From an uncultured Muribaculaceae bacterium (GTDB taxonomy: Bacteria; Bacteroidota; Bacteroidia; Bacteroidales; Muribaculaceae): 64,000 nt of DNA. Under the pieces are notes generated by a model. The model saw nothing but the letters and a program-made list of their open reading frames with translations, ran no database searches and was not told where the DNA came from. The stretch's first letter is position 1, and each line of letters starts with the position of its first letter. Where the stretch lies: contig CANQZG010000005.1 in the NCBI GenBank assembly GCA_947628305.1, forward strand, positions 62,001 through 126,000, given 5' to 3'. A program made the position numbers and the translations under genes. Positions 26,101 through 35,149 of the stretch are shown here, piece by piece.

Positions 26101-28830
26101 CCAGACAGTCATCAATATATAGGATTCAGGGGCGGTGGTGGCATAACGGACAACCGCCTTACGTCCTTTCTCGGCCTTGACTGTTGACACAGGTGTCCAG
26201 AACCGGGCATCCACGGGCGAATACTTGTCATTATCCCGGTACAATACCACACTGACAGTCTCCGGCATGGCGAGCGTAGAGTCCTTCAAGGAAAACGTCA
26301 ATGAATATCGACCTGAACCGATTGATGAAAAGTCCAGCTTGTCATCAGCCGGCATCTCCCCTGACAACACCGTCTCATCCTTTTGTCTCAATGAATAATA
26401 TACCGTCTGATTCACCTCTTTCATGCGCGAGTCAACAACCTTGACGGGCAATGTGACCGGCGATGAAGATATTTCGATACATGATGCTATCTCAGGCATA
26501 ATCCTATAAGCCTCCGATAGCATGAACGACACACTTTCCTCATGGCTCTCACCGGCTGTCGAGACCGAGGTCACCGATGCCGTGTAACGTCCGTTGACAA
26601 TCGGGGACATTGCAAACACTTCCTTGTCGAGCACAATCTTGAATGAGCCGTCGGCCTCGGTGACCGCCTTGGTCGTATAAAATGACTCTGACGCTCCACC
26701 ATAGAACCAAAAGCGCGGTTCAGCCGAAAGAGTCACCGATATTTCAGCATCGGCCAATGGGAATCCTGAATATGTCACAGCCTTACCCGACAGAGTGACA
26801 TCATCATGGGCGGGCATTCCTATCAATGGACGGCCCAGTTCAAGCCGATAGGTAGGCAGCTTGTAATCCGACACCGTGAACCGCCATGTACATATATCAT
26901 AATTATTCTTAGTGTCATTTCCACGTAACCGCAGACTGAAATAACCTGTCAGACCATCCGTAGGAAGCACAAAACGCCCCTCGACACGACCATACGTGCC
27001 GAGTTCGCATGTCATCTCGTCTATCTTGCTTCCATTAGCATCGTATAACAAGACCTTGTATTCCCCCTCGGAGACAAGACGACGCTCCTTGTTTCTCGTC
27101 TCATAGAGCACACCGCTCCACCTGACTGTATCGCCGGGATGGTACAGAGCCAGGTCAGTGAAAAGTTGGCCGTGGCGGTTCCAGTCCTTGTCATTTTCCG
27201 CGATGTTATTCCACACGTATGTCTTCGGTGTCACGCTGCCATCCTTACGGGCCACGATATTGAACGAGTTACCCGCATCTATAACGAACGGGTGAGTGTC
27301 ACTCGACACCCCTATTTTCTTAACCACATTGTCACGGTCAATCCTCAGCAGGTCAGCACCGGCGACAGGTCTGCCATCGGCAGGGTCAATGACCCATATA
27401 TCGGATTTATCACTCTTGACCGACATCCTTGCCAGCTTGGTACAATATACCGTCTGGAAACCTCCGTCATTGTCTGACGAAGTCCCGGTCGATGTCGGCA
27501 CAAAGACGTAAACGCCCGGTGAATCAAGCGTAAATTCTTTTTCAACCGATGAAGTGTAAGGAATTGTACCGTCTTGTCCCTCCAGTGTCAAAGTCTTAAC
27601 CGGTTTAAGCCCGGCCAATGATGAATGAGATATATATGAGTCAAACTGTCGTTTGCCTTCAATGCGATAAACCTTCACAGTCCCGCTAACCATGTTGGTC
27701 ATCCGCCCTTTGAGATTGACCGTGACACCGGGAGCGAAACAACCGGGGACAGAGATATCCAACCGGGGATTTGCCAGACTCGCCTTGATATTTTTCAATG
27801 AATTTATCGCGGGGAAAGCCTGGAATCTATCTATATTAGATACACACCCGGCATAGAGCCAACGGCGTCCCTCGGCATTATCCTCATCTATGTAACCGTT
27901 AGCCGCAATCAATATCTCCCCTGAATATTCACTATCTCGATACTTGTCATATAGATTTCGTAAAAGTGTCACCGCACGCTCCCGGTTCTCCACATTGAAC
28001 GAACCTGAAGTAATATACTTCACACGCCCGATTTCAGCATTCAGGAACGCTGCCGTGTCATCGCGGTGGAATTTCAACAGCGATGCATAAATATCAAGGA
28101 TACGGCGTGTCGCATCAGGATAATTCCTGAACGACATCGAACTGAACTCCAAGGCGTTGCGCCACAACACAATCGGGAATACACGGCGTTCACCGAACCC
28201 GTCGAGGATGCCAATCGCCTGGGAAGCCACGAAGTCATACAACGTGGGATAATATATATATGTCCATTTACCGTGCGTGACTACATTGCCATATTCCTGC
28301 AACTTAACCGTCTGCAAACGCGCACCATCGGCCAACGCCTTGTCAATCAGAGTTGTTATCGTGTCACGGAACTGCTCGCCGCTCCATTCGTTATAATTTT
28401 CGCCGAAAGGACGCAACGGCAATTTGCGCCCGTCATAACGGTACCTCCCATTGATATACGTATCATTCAATGCCCTCGCCAACAGGAGGTCAAGCATTGA
28501 TTTCACCACCGGGGAATCAGCATGGGAACGCATCTCGACAATCTTTTTAAGCGATTCAGCATACTTCTCATCGGAAACCGCCCCCTGGGCAAGAGCCAAA
28601 TCCATAAGCGACCGCACTATTTCAGGCCCATCATTGCTTTTCATCGCCTTTTTAAGTTCCTTTTCGGCATTTTTAGCGACCGTCTCGGGATAAGCGAAAT
28701 CAGGTGCTTCCGAAGATGTAACGCCGGTTACACTCGCGGCCTTACGGGTTGTCTTTACTTTGGCGTCAGCCGGTGATACCGAACCGACCACAAGAAGCAA
28801 ACCGACAGCGATTGATAATAATTTCCTCAT
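23122..28830 (-). CDS. Bacterial alpha-2-macroglobulin-like protein lacking the thioester motif
   Basis: A 1902-residue exported protein with a signal peptide (MRKLLSIAVGLLLVVGSVSPADA), an N-terminal helical region, MG domains (MG2-like about 365-650) and an A2M domain near residues 1190-1260 ('TEADGRLVFSFNAPNANTTW'). A helical domain follows (about 1350-1700). In Bacteroidota relatives the segment after 'W..VSALPGLL' carries CxEQ, whose Cys and Gln form the thioester; here, near residue 1365, it reads 'TDKAVSSPDAAAAIFSAA' with no such motif. It probably traps proteases without covalent capture, or has another envelope role. It is last in the sigma/anti-sigma/Spy-like operon. Confidence 0.88.
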   Translation of the reverse strand: MRKLLSIAVGLLLVVGSVSPADAKVKTTRKAASVTGVTSSEAPDFAYPETVAKNAEKELKKAMKSNDGPEIVRSLMDLALAQGAVSDEKYAESLKKIVEMRSHADSPVVKSMLDLLLARALNDTYINGRYRYDGRKLPLRPFGENYNEWSGEQFRDTITTLIDKALADGARLQTVKLQEYGNVVTHGKWTYIYYPTLYDFVASQAIGILDGFGERRVFPIVLWRNALEFSSMSFRNYPDATRRILDIYASLLKFHRDDTAAFLNAEIGRVKYITSGSFNVENRERAVTLLRNLYDKYRDSEYSGEILIAANGYIDEDNAEGRRWLYAGCVSNIDRFQAFPAINSLKNIKASLANPRLDISVPGCFAPGVTVNLKGRMTNMVSGTVKVYRIEGKRQFDSYISHSSLAGLKPVKTLTLEGQDGTIPYTSSVEKEFTLDSPGVYVFVPTSTGTSSDNDGGFQTVYCTKLARMSVKSDKSDIWVIDPADGRPVAGADLLRIDRDNVVKKIGVSSDTHPFVIDAGNSFNIVARKDGSVTPKTYVWNNIAENDKDWNRHGQLFTDLALYHPGDTVRWSGVLYETRNKERRLVSEGEYKVLLYDANGSKIDEMTCELGTYGRVEGRFVLPTDGLTGYFSLRLRGNDTKNNYDICTWRFTVSDYKLPTYRLELGRPLIGMPAHDDVTLSGKAVTYSGFPLADAEISVTLSAEPRFWFYGGASESFYTTKAVTEADGSFKIVLDKEVFAMSPIVNGRYTASVTSVSTAGESHEESVSFMLSEAYRIMPEIASCIEISSSPVTLPVKVVDSRMKEVNQTVYYSLRQKDETVLSGEMPADDKLDFSSIGSGRYSLTFSLKDSTLAMPETVSVVLYRDNDKYSPVDARFWTPVSTVKAEKGRKAVVRYATTAPESYILMTVWNEDSVYSSRWLKAKKGMHTVDVEIPAGLRKCSVRFSGVVDYEIFSNTVGLVSSEPEPGIGIEVESFRDKIVPTKGETWKFRVKDTKGQGAQAAVMLDMYNAALDALKPFSFTFNPWLGSSRDVTFGMPQCFRPVSMAWGGYVENMYVKEIVTPEFDTYGRRFGQGQLRIRGYGMMYKSSAARSVTGGVSNDDVVEEVMDMAAPVAANLQGKVAGVVREHKEEVAVTEAETDGGSTVAGKEPEMAYRDGETALAFFRPMLTTEADGRLVFSFNAPNANTTWRFNMIAYNDKLQTASHVADVIASKPVMVQPNLPRFLRAGDEAVIRASVMNNVDSTVSVATRVEAFDVSTGKVIAFREQTDELQPMSSAVISVTVKTPTDVAMLGFRARSTAGDYTDGEQDMIAVLPASQPVIDTYPFYIAPDSTYFKTTVAAHPADARVTLQFCENPAWEVVSALPGLLTDKAVSSPDAAAAIFSAAVAEGIIKNNPKIATELHRWLTSERSDSMLVSMLERNSDLKMMLLNATPWVMDARSDTERMTRIALLFDRKEIKRVYDTNIALLAKLRCPDGGWKWVAQCDESSMWATQNVLSLLGRLKQLGFMPSNSRLNDMLSGAVNYLDAETAKEYKKYPKSDYSDYVYVRDYFKDIRQSTAASRVTSTTIQRLLSDWKSMGVADKSRAALMLNNHGYNATARQLLESLRQYAEYKPQKGMWWPSLDNEVWSRYSRQQATSFALNAFATVAPGCPEVDRIRQWLIFEKEVQNWGGSVSTSDVIASILTTSGRFIETAKGVTVTIGDKTIETDPFEKATGSFRTDISEIATPGTTLTVVKPGDSPSWGAVICQYVGDMSDIKASSCDAVSIEKKVYLLEPEGNGVNAVDASSYKVGQKVKVELLIHVTREMDYVAIVDERPACFEPVEQLPRPIYSEGICFYRENRDAATNIFVTRLPVGTYRLNYEMWVNNGGEYASGVATLQSQYAPAISAHSSGGTVSVKE

Positions 28831-28903
28831 TGAACAATCATTTTTCGTTTAAGTATAAATCCCAACATGACATAACCACCTGAAATTTATCGGAAACAGG
28901 CAG

Positions 28904-28923
28904 GGTCCTGCCATGGCAGAACC
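28904..28923. repeat. 20-base palindrome between Spy-like and macroglobulin genes
   Basis: GGTCCTGCCATGGCAGAACC pairs with itself except at one position each side. There is no T-run, so it is unlikely to be a full terminator; it may attenuate or mark RNA processing inside the operon. Confidence 0.5.
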
Positions 28924-28954
28924 GCAACACATTAAAATAAATCAAATATAAACG

Positions 28955-29419
28955 CTATTTGTCGCGTTTCTTGGCATGATGCTTCATCAGCTCGCGGGTG
29001 AATTTACGCTCGGCAATCTTGAGATTGAACAACTGCTGCGGGGAAAGCACAGTCTTGAACTTTTTCATGTAATCCAACTCTATCTTTCCTTCCTTTGACT
29101 TCAGTTCATACAACGCCTCTGAAGCCTTTTCATACTCCAGGTCCGACACCTTGTCGCCCCTTTTCACAACCGAGCGTTCAAGACGGCGCGTCTCCTCCTG
29201 CAGTTTCCGTTGGTCAGCTTCCATCGACTGATACATCGGGACAAACTTAGCTTTCTGTTCGTCGGTCAATTTCAGTGTCTTGGTGACATACTCCACTTTA
29301 TACTGCTGTATCTCCCTCATCCAATGGCGACGCTCCTCGGCACTACCCTTCCTTTGTGCCGAAACAGTGCCCACGCCAATCAGTAGCGCGATTAAGCTCA
29401 ATAACAGATTACGTTTCAT
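28955..29419 (-). CDS. Periplasmic Spy/CpxP-like helical protein
   Basis: A 154-residue protein with a signal peptide (MKRNLLLSLIALLIGVGTVSA), then charged helices with 'LKLTDEQKAKFVPMYQSM' and 'VLSPQQLFNLKIAERKF', the pattern of LTxxQ-type Spy/CpxP-like proteins. Such proteins sense or buffer misfolded envelope proteins. It lies 17 bases after the presumed anti-sigma gene, so it belongs to the same operon and may feed into its signalling. Confidence 0.7.
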   Translation of the reverse strand: MKRNLLLSLIALLIGVGTVSAQRKGSAEERRHWMREIQQYKVEYVTKTLKLTDEQKAKFVPMYQSMEADQRKLQEETRRLERSVVKRGDKVSDLEYEKASEALYELKSKEGKIELDYMKKFKTVLSPQQLFNLKIAERKFTRELMKHHAKKRDK

Positions 29420-29436
29420 AATATCATATAAACAAT

Positions 29437-29856
29437 TTATAACGTTTCAGGTTTCAGTCCACTTTCTATCTCCTCGACAAAATCCTCCGCAACGCCATCC
29501 TCGACCATGTCGCTCATAAGTTCATAGTCGCTGAACTCCTGTAGATAATAGTCTGCCATAAAGGAATCATCGTTGATTGCCTGTGCGATAACAGTGCTGT
29601 TCTCTATCGAGTCAACCGACACAGGACGCATCATGTTGAACATCTGCAACATGAGCCATATCCCGGCAAACATGGCCGCCATATAGACAAACGGTCTCAA
29701 TTTCATCCACAAAGTCTTCGGCGCAGGCTCTTTCTCCCACTCCATGACGGGAAGCTGCGCTGTCATACGCTTGGTGAAATCGTCAAAGTAACCGTCAGGG
29801 ACAGTCATGCCGGTGCGACGATTGGCCTCAATCAATATATCTTCGTTCTTTTTCAT
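29437..29856 (-). CDS. Single-pass membrane protein, presumed anti-sigma factor
   Basis: A 139-residue protein with one transmembrane segment at about 53-70 ('FVYMAAMFAGIWLMLQMF'), an N-terminal cytoplasmic part ('VPDGYFDDFTKRMTAQLP') and an acidic C-terminal part. The start 'ANRRTGMTVPDGYFDDF' resembles small Bacteroidota genes placed next to ECF sigma genes. No zinc-binding anti-sigma motif is visible. The anti-sigma role is inferred from its position after the sigma gene; a MITE separates the two. Confidence 0.6.
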   Translation of the reverse strand: MKKNEDILIEANRRTGMTVPDGYFDDFTKRMTAQLPVMEWEKEPAPKTLWMKLRPFVYMAAMFAGIWLMLQMFNMMRPVSVDSIENSTVIAQAINDDSFMADYYLQEFSDYELMSDMVEDGVAEDFVEEIESGLKPETL

Positions 29857-29931
29857 GACCTAATTCATTAATTCTATCGGTTTAGACTCAATTCCTTAAA
29901 CAAGGTTTAACATCACTGCTCCATATCCCTT

Positions 29932-30200
29932 AGAGTATATTGAGTTTTAACAGTTGAATTTTTATAGGCAGATTTCGAGACAGTTGCGAGTCCCGAGTGA
30001 GGAGTGTATCGAGATACATGACGAGCGAGGGGCGCGGAAATGGCCGGAAGATGCCGTCAAGGAGTCCCCGATGCGGTCTCTTGGACGCTTTTGTCCCTTT
30101 GCCTCGGTCACGATGCCCGCATCGCTCCCTCGACTGCATGGCCAAAATCATTCCAAGACTCCGCATAAAAATTTATAACTGTTAAATCTCAACATACTCT
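29932..30200. mobile_element. MITE-like element, family 1 divergent copy D
   Basis: A 269-base element with terminal inverted repeats AGAGTATRTTGAGWTTTAAC (two differences between ends). The interior keeps the layout of copies A-C ('CTCGGTCAYGATGCCCGC' and a 'CATAAAAAT' end). It fills most of the gap 29857-30188. Its right repeat encodes the last three codons and stop of the sigma gene. Confidence 0.8.
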
Positions 30201-30749
30201 TATATAACTCTCGATTTTCTTAACCGCGAGATGATAGGACGCTTTCAACGCACCCACCGATGTCCCGAGAATCTCTGACATCTGCTCATATTTCATATCG
30301 TCATAATATTTCATATTGAACACAAGACGCTGTTTCTCAGGCAATGATGCGACCGCTTTTCGTAACATAAGGGCAAGTTCATCGCCATCTATGTCCCTGT
30401 CAGCCTCAATGGCGTGAATCAACGCCGATTCCTGGTCGTCAAGCGATATATTCTGCCGTTTACGCTCCCGTTCAAGGAATGACAGGCTTTCATTGATGGC
30501 AATCTTATGCAACCATGTTGACAGACGGGCATCCCCCCTGAAATTATCAATCGACTGCCATGCTTTCATGAACGTGTTCTGCAAAAGGTCATCGGCATCC
30601 TCATGCGAGTTTACCATACGGCGAATCTGCCAATAAAGCGGCCGTGAATACTGCTCAATGACTTCACCGAAGGCCGCACGGCATGTCGCTGGGTCCCTTA
30701 GACGCGCCACCAGTCCGTCATCCGATTGTTGCACTTGAGATTCTGCCAT
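30189..30749 (-). CDS. ECF-type RNA polymerase sigma factor
   Basis: From ATG at 30749 there are 186 residues. Region 2 contains 'DADDLLQNTFMKAWQSIDNF' and 'RLSTWLHKIAINESLSFL'; region 4 contains 'LPEKQRLVFNMKYYDDMKYE' and 'ILGTSVGALKASYHLAVKKI'. It would direct transcription of its own operon and envelope genes. A TTG at 30758 opens the frame earlier but the ATG is preferred. The final codons Arg-Val-Cys and TGA lie in the terminal repeat of element D, so the extreme C-terminus appears to have been rewritten by the insertion. Confidence 0.93.
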   Translation of the reverse strand: MAESQVQQSDDGLVARLRDPATCRAAFGEVIEQYSRPLYWQIRRMVNSHEDADDLLQNTFMKAWQSIDNFRGDARLSTWLHKIAINESLSFLERERKRQNISLDDQESALIHAIEADRDIDGDELALMLRKAVASLPEKQRLVFNMKYYDDMKYEQMSEILGTSVGALKASYHLAVKKIESYIRVC

Positions 30750-30791
30750 TTTTATCAAATAAAACTATGTCTTAACTATTTTTGTTAAATT

Positions 30792-30822
30792 TGTGAGCGT
30801 AAATTTACAAATTAGTTTCAAT
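30792..30822 (+). promoter_or_regulatory. Promoter of zupT
   Basis: TTTG (30792-30795), 19 bases, TAGTTTCA (30815-30822; 7 of 8 to consensus). The zupT ATG is 35 bases downstream. Confidence 0.5.
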
Positions 30823-30857
30823 ACAATACGCATCAGCTTGTCACAATTGATGTTAAA

Positions 30858-31700
30858 ATGCACGAACTGAACCTGACATTCGAGACCACACTAATCGCGA
30901 TGGGACTCACATTGCTGGCAGGGCTGTCGACAGGCATAGGCAGCCTTATGGCGTTTCTCGCCAAAGCGACAAATAAAAAATTCCTGTCAGGCACGCTGGG
31001 ATTGTCAGCCGGCGTGATGTTGTATGTATCGTTCATGGAGATGCTTCCTGAATCCCTCGTCCAGATGGAGAGTATCTATCCGGGGAAACTCCACATTATC
31101 TATGTTGTGCTGTCCTTTTTCGGTGGAATGGGCCTTATCGCCTTGATTGACTTTCTAATTCCCGAAGACGAGAACCCCCATGAACCGCAGAATGTCGAAC
31201 GTATGGCCGACGAGAACCGCCTTTCTGCGATGCCGACGACAAATGAACACCACAGGCTCAAACGGACGGGCATGACACTGGCTTTGGCCATAGGTATACA
31301 CAATTTTCCCGAAGGTGTGGCCACATTCGTCTCGGCACTTAACGGCCTTGATGTCGCGATTCCTATTGTCGTGGCAATCGCCATCCATAACATCCCCGAA
31401 GGCATAGCCGTGTCAGTGCCAATATACCATGCCACCGGAAACAGAAAGCACGCATTGGTTTACTCCCTGTTATCAGGGCTCGCCGAACCGCTCGGTGCAC
31501 TGCTCGCCCTTGCATTCCTCATTCCATTCTGGACACCGTTATTAAGTTCGGTACTTCTCGCCGCGGTTGCAGGCATCATGGTGTTCATCTCTCTTGACGA
31601 ACTTCTACCCGGTGCCGAACGGTATGGTCATCATCATTATGCCATCACAGGTGTCTGCGCAGGAATGGCATTGATGGCATTCTCGCTACTCTTGTTCTAA
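30858..31700 (+). CDS. zupT: ZIP-family zinc/metal transporter
   Basis: A 280-residue membrane protein with about eight transmembrane helices. The metal sites of the ZIP family are present in TM4 'HNFPEGVATFVSAL' and TM5 'AIHNIPEGIAVSVPI'. A short His/Glu-bearing cytoplasmic loop ('NEHHRL') lies between TM3 and TM4. It imports zinc and possibly other divalent metals across the inner membrane. The next gene, a TonB receptor, has its own promoter, so a joint metal role is only a possibility. Confidence 0.93.
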   Translation: MHELNLTFETTLIAMGLTLLAGLSTGIGSLMAFLAKATNKKFLSGTLGLSAGVMLYVSFMEMLPESLVQMESIYPGKLHIIYVVLSFFGGMGLIALIDFLIPEDENPHEPQNVERMADENRLSAMPTTNEHHRLKRTGMTLALAIGIHNFPEGVATFVSALNGLDVAIPIVVAIAIHNIPEGIAVSVPIYHATGNRKHALVYSLLSGLAEPLGALLALAFLIPFWTPLLSSVLLAAVAGIMVFISLDELLPGAERYGHHHYAITGVCAGMALMAFSLLLF

Positions 31701-31728
31701 GAATGTCTCTAAATCCCTACAAATAGTG

Positions 31729-31760
31729 ATTGCGTGGCAGCGTGGCTAACACTAATTTTG
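31729..31760 (+). promoter_or_regulatory. Promoter of the TonB receptor-lipoprotein pair
   Basis: ATTG (31729-31732), 20 bases, TAATTTTG (31753-31760); the receptor ATG is 19 bases further. Confidence 0.65.
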
Positions 31761-31779
31761 CGGATGCAAAACAGGCCGC

Positions 31780-34023
31780 ATGAAGTTGTCACATAACATA
31801 ACAGTCTCCATTCTCATGCTGTCGGCAACGCCTTCGGTCATCGCCGTGGACGCCGCCGATGCACGTGACAGCGTCTTGAACCTGAAGGAAGTGTCTGTGA
31901 CCGCATTCAAACTCGGCGAGAGACTTGCCGACAAACCGGTGGCCGCGACAGTCGTCGGCCGTGACGAAATCCAACGATTGAACATCGTGACAATGAAAGG
32001 GGTGAGCGAGGTGTCACCCAATTTCTATATCCCCGACTACGGTTCACGCATGACATCGTCAATATATGTGCGCGGCATCGGGGCACGCATCGACCAACCC
32101 GCGGTAGGACTCAATGTCGACAACGTCCCGTTCCTGAATAAAGACAACTACGATTTCGACCTTGTCGATATTGAACGCATAGAGGTGTTGCGCGGGCCGC
32201 AGAGCGTCCTGTTCGGGCGTAACACCATGGGAGGTCAAATAAACATCTACACCCTGTCCCCGTTGGCGTTCAACGGGGTAAGGCTGACGGCCGAGGCCGC
32301 CAGCGGCGACTCCTACCGGGCATCTGTCTCGGGATACAAGAGCATTTCAGGACGTATCGGCATGTCGCTAAGCGCACATTATAATTATACGGGAGGATTC
32401 TTCACAAACAGGCACAACGGAGCCAAGGCCGACCGTGAACGCGGAGCCTCCGCCCGCTGGAAAACGACATGGCGGCCATCATCGTCACTACTTGTACAGA
32501 ACACCGCCTCAGTCTCCTATAACAAACAGGACGGCTATCCCTACGCTTGGGAACAGACCGGGGAAATCAACTACAATGACACTTGCTTCTACAAGCGCAC
32601 CGGTTTCGCCGACGGGCTTACCCTGAACTGGAGCACCGGGGATTTCACGCTTCAGTCCGTCACGAGCGTCCAATATATCGATGATAATATGACCCTCGAC
32701 CAGGACTTCCTCTCCGAGAGTTACTTCAACCTGACACAGGCACGCAAGGAATGGGCCTTCACACAGGATTTAGTCATCAAGGGACAGAAAGGTCGCTACT
32801 CATGGCTCGCAGGTGTGTTCGGTTTCTATAAAAGAGGACGTATGTCGGCCCCGGTGACATTCAAGGAGACCGGGATAAGGGAACTCATAATCGCCCACCG
32901 CAATGACGCCAACCCCAATTATCCTATCGTTTGGGACCATGACACATTCGTTCTTGACAGCGATTTCATAAACCCCGTCTACGGGTTCGCGGCATATCAC
33001 CAAAGTGGCTACAGGACAGGCGACTGGGATTTCAATACGGCATTAAGGATTGACTATGAACACACCGCCCTTAAATACCGAAGCCGTTGCAACACAGCTT
33101 ACACCACCTACGACATCACCGACAGCAACGCCCCCTCACTGTTCAGCAAGGAGACCATCGACCTTGATGAGGACGGCAGACTCAAGAAATCATTCACCAA
33201 ACTGCTTCCCCGGGCCAGCGTCTCCTACACCATCCCGTCATCGTCATGGCACGGTGTCATTTATGCGTCATTTGCCGTGGGGTATAAATCAGGAGGATAC
33301 AACACGCAGATGTTCAGCGACGTACTGCAACAAAAATTAATGGAGACCATGGGGCTGACCGCACAATATGACGTAAACAGCATCATCGGCTACAAACCCG
33401 AAAAAAGCTACAACTACGAGTTTGGCACACATTTTGCATTCAGTAAGTTGACCGGCTCGCTGGCGGTGTTCTACATCGACTGTCGCGACCAGCAACTGAC
33501 AATGTTCCCTGACGGGACAACCACGGGACGCATCATGACAAACGCAGGGAAAACCCGCAGCCGTGGCTTTGAACTGTCATTGTCATGCCCCTTGACCGAC
33601 AGACTGTCATTGAAAGGGGCCTACGGTATGACCGATGCCCGGTTTGTCGAATTTGACAACGGGAAAGAATCATTCGACGGGAACCGAGTCCCTTACGCAC
33701 CCGCCAACACAATGTTCCTGGGGGCAAGCTATGGTATCCCTGTCAGGACCGGGTGGCTTGAACGAGTCACACTGAACGCCGATTGCCGCGGTGTCGGAAA
33801 TATATACTGGGACGAAAGCAACACGACCACACAGCCGTTCTATGTCCAGGCCGGTGCGTCGGTCACTCTCTCCCACCGCAACTACACTGTCGACATCTGG
33901 GGTGAGAACCTGACCGGCACACACTTCAACACATTCCAATACACCTCAATCGGCAACCGCTTTTTCCAGCAAGGCAAACCACGCAGGGGCGGTATAACCC
34001 TAAGAATAAATTTTAACTCTTAA
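31780..34023 (+). CDS. TonB-dependent outer-membrane receptor
   Basis: A 747-residue protein with a signal peptide (about 1-23) and a TonB-box-like 'LKEVSVTAF'. The plug domain (about 45-165) has 'IYVRGIGARIDQPAVGLNVD' and 'IERIEVLRGPQSVLFGRNTM', and a C-terminal 22-strand-type barrel ends 'RGGITLRINFNS'. It takes up a substrate using energy from TonB; the ligand is not evident. The architecture is that of siderophore/cofactor-type receptors rather than SusC (no N-terminal carboxypeptidase-like domain). The gene for an unknown lipoprotein follows after 16 bases and is probably its partner. Confidence 0.93.
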   Translation: MKLSHNITVSILMLSATPSVIAVDAADARDSVLNLKEVSVTAFKLGERLADKPVAATVVGRDEIQRLNIVTMKGVSEVSPNFYIPDYGSRMTSSIYVRGIGARIDQPAVGLNVDNVPFLNKDNYDFDLVDIERIEVLRGPQSVLFGRNTMGGQINIYTLSPLAFNGVRLTAEAASGDSYRASVSGYKSISGRIGMSLSAHYNYTGGFFTNRHNGAKADRERGASARWKTTWRPSSSLLVQNTASVSYNKQDGYPYAWEQTGEINYNDTCFYKRTGFADGLTLNWSTGDFTLQSVTSVQYIDDNMTLDQDFLSESYFNLTQARKEWAFTQDLVIKGQKGRYSWLAGVFGFYKRGRMSAPVTFKETGIRELIIAHRNDANPNYPIVWDHDTFVLDSDFINPVYGFAAYHQSGYRTGDWDFNTALRIDYEHTALKYRSRCNTAYTTYDITDSNAPSLFSKETIDLDEDGRLKKSFTKLLPRASVSYTIPSSSWHGVIYASFAVGYKSGGYNTQMFSDVLQQKLMETMGLTAQYDVNSIIGYKPEKSYNYEFGTHFAFSKLTGSLAVFYIDCRDQQLTMFPDGTTTGRIMTNAGKTRSRGFELSLSCPLTDRLSLKGAYGMTDARFVEFDNGKESFDGNRVPYAPANTMFLGASYGIPVRTGWLERVTLNADCRGVGNIYWDESNTTTQPFYVQAGASVTLSHRNYTVDIWGENLTGTHFNTFQYTSIGNRFFQQGKPRRGGITLRINFNS

Positions 34024-34039
34024 TTATATAATTATCGAC

Positions 34040-35011
34040 ATGACAAAATTTCTCAAACTGACATTCGTGGCCGCCATATTCGGCTCATTGATGACATCCT
34101 GTTTCGGTGACGACAGCGGTGAAAACTACTCTGAAGCCGTCCTCAACGGCGATAACTATTTCAACGTCATAACCGACATGAACGCCAACGGCAACGACCC
34201 TGACGCCGTGTGCGCTGTCAAAGCCCCCTATTACCGCCTACGTCTTGACAACGTGTCTCAGACAATGGACATTGCCATCTCCAACCTGAAGACCACCCCC
34301 AACGCCACCCCTATATCCATCCAGCTTACAGGATTGAAATTCACCATCAACGAAAAGACACTTGCCCTCACGGTCAATGAAATCCTGCCACAGACAACCG
34401 GCGGCATGAACACCGTCACAAATTTCAAAATGGACTACGTAGGGAAATATTGCGGATTCATGGGGACAAACGTAGCCTCAATCGTAGCGAACATTTCATT
34501 TGAACTAAACAACCGTTACCGTGTACAGGTTATGCCGGTAGTGGATTTCTTCTACGCCTCCACCATCTGCACCAATAACGACACCGGCAAATCGTTCACG
34601 ACATCGACCGAGATTAATTCCGAAGGGTATCCCAAGGCCGCCTACAGCGTACGCATCAACCCCGAGACACTCAAGGCAAGCGTCATCTTGAACGGAGCAA
34701 AATTCCTTGAAAACATGCCGGCGCAAAACCTCCTCTTTGACAACATCCCTGTAGTTCTGAACTATGACGGTGGCTACACTTTATCCGCCGATAAAATCAC
34801 ACCCTCGTCCTACTCCTCCACGACATCAAAGCCGACACCCAACGACCAGTACCCCGTGACCGACTTCAAGTTCACGATGAGTCCCTACTACATTCCCAAC
34901 AACACTCCGATGCAATTGAGCTTCGACTGCACACCCGTGAAAATCGGCACCACATTCAGTGTTGAGTCAGAATGCACCGAGCTCTATCTGAAACACACCA
35001 CACAGGAATAA
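34040..35011 (+). CDS. Outer-membrane or periplasmic lipoprotein of unknown function
   Basis: A 323-residue protein with a lipoprotein signal (MTKFLKLTFVAAIFGSLMTSC, lipobox LMTSC with Cys at 21) followed by 'FGDDSG', the kind of acidic flag after Cys associated with surface exposure in Bacteroidota. The remainder is beta-rich. No family is recognised. It is co-directional with and 16 bases after the TonB receptor, so it probably binds or delivers the same ligand. A strong terminator ends the unit. Confidence 0.8.
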   Translation: MTKFLKLTFVAAIFGSLMTSCFGDDSGENYSEAVLNGDNYFNVITDMNANGNDPDAVCAVKAPYYRLRLDNVSQTMDIAISNLKTTPNATPISIQLTGLKFTINEKTLALTVNEILPQTTGGMNTVTNFKMDYVGKYCGFMGTNVASIVANISFELNNRYRVQVMPVVDFFYASTICTNNDTGKSFTTSTEINSEGYPKAAYSVRINPETLKASVILNGAKFLENMPAQNLLFDNIPVVLNYDGGYTLSADKITPSSYSSTTSKPTPNDQYPVTDFKFTMSPYYIPNNTPMQLSFDCTPVKIGTTFSVESECTELYLKHTTQE

Positions 35012-35044
35012 TCAGGAAAAACTAATTTTATATATTTTTAACTT

Positions 35045-35087
35045 AAAGAAATCGGCATTGCCATCATCGGGCAATGCCGATTTCTTT
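35045..35087 (+). terminator. Strong intrinsic terminator
   Basis: A perfect 18-base stem (35045-35062 with 35070-35087, including ATCGGCATTGCC / GGCAATGCCGAT) with a 7-base loop and a T-rich 3' arm. A-rich and T-rich arms make it potentially bidirectional. Confidence 0.9.
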
Positions 35088-35149
35088 GCTTATAAGTGTT
35101 TTATAATGTCCAATAGGTCGAATCCGACAAATAAACAGTCCTTGAAATA

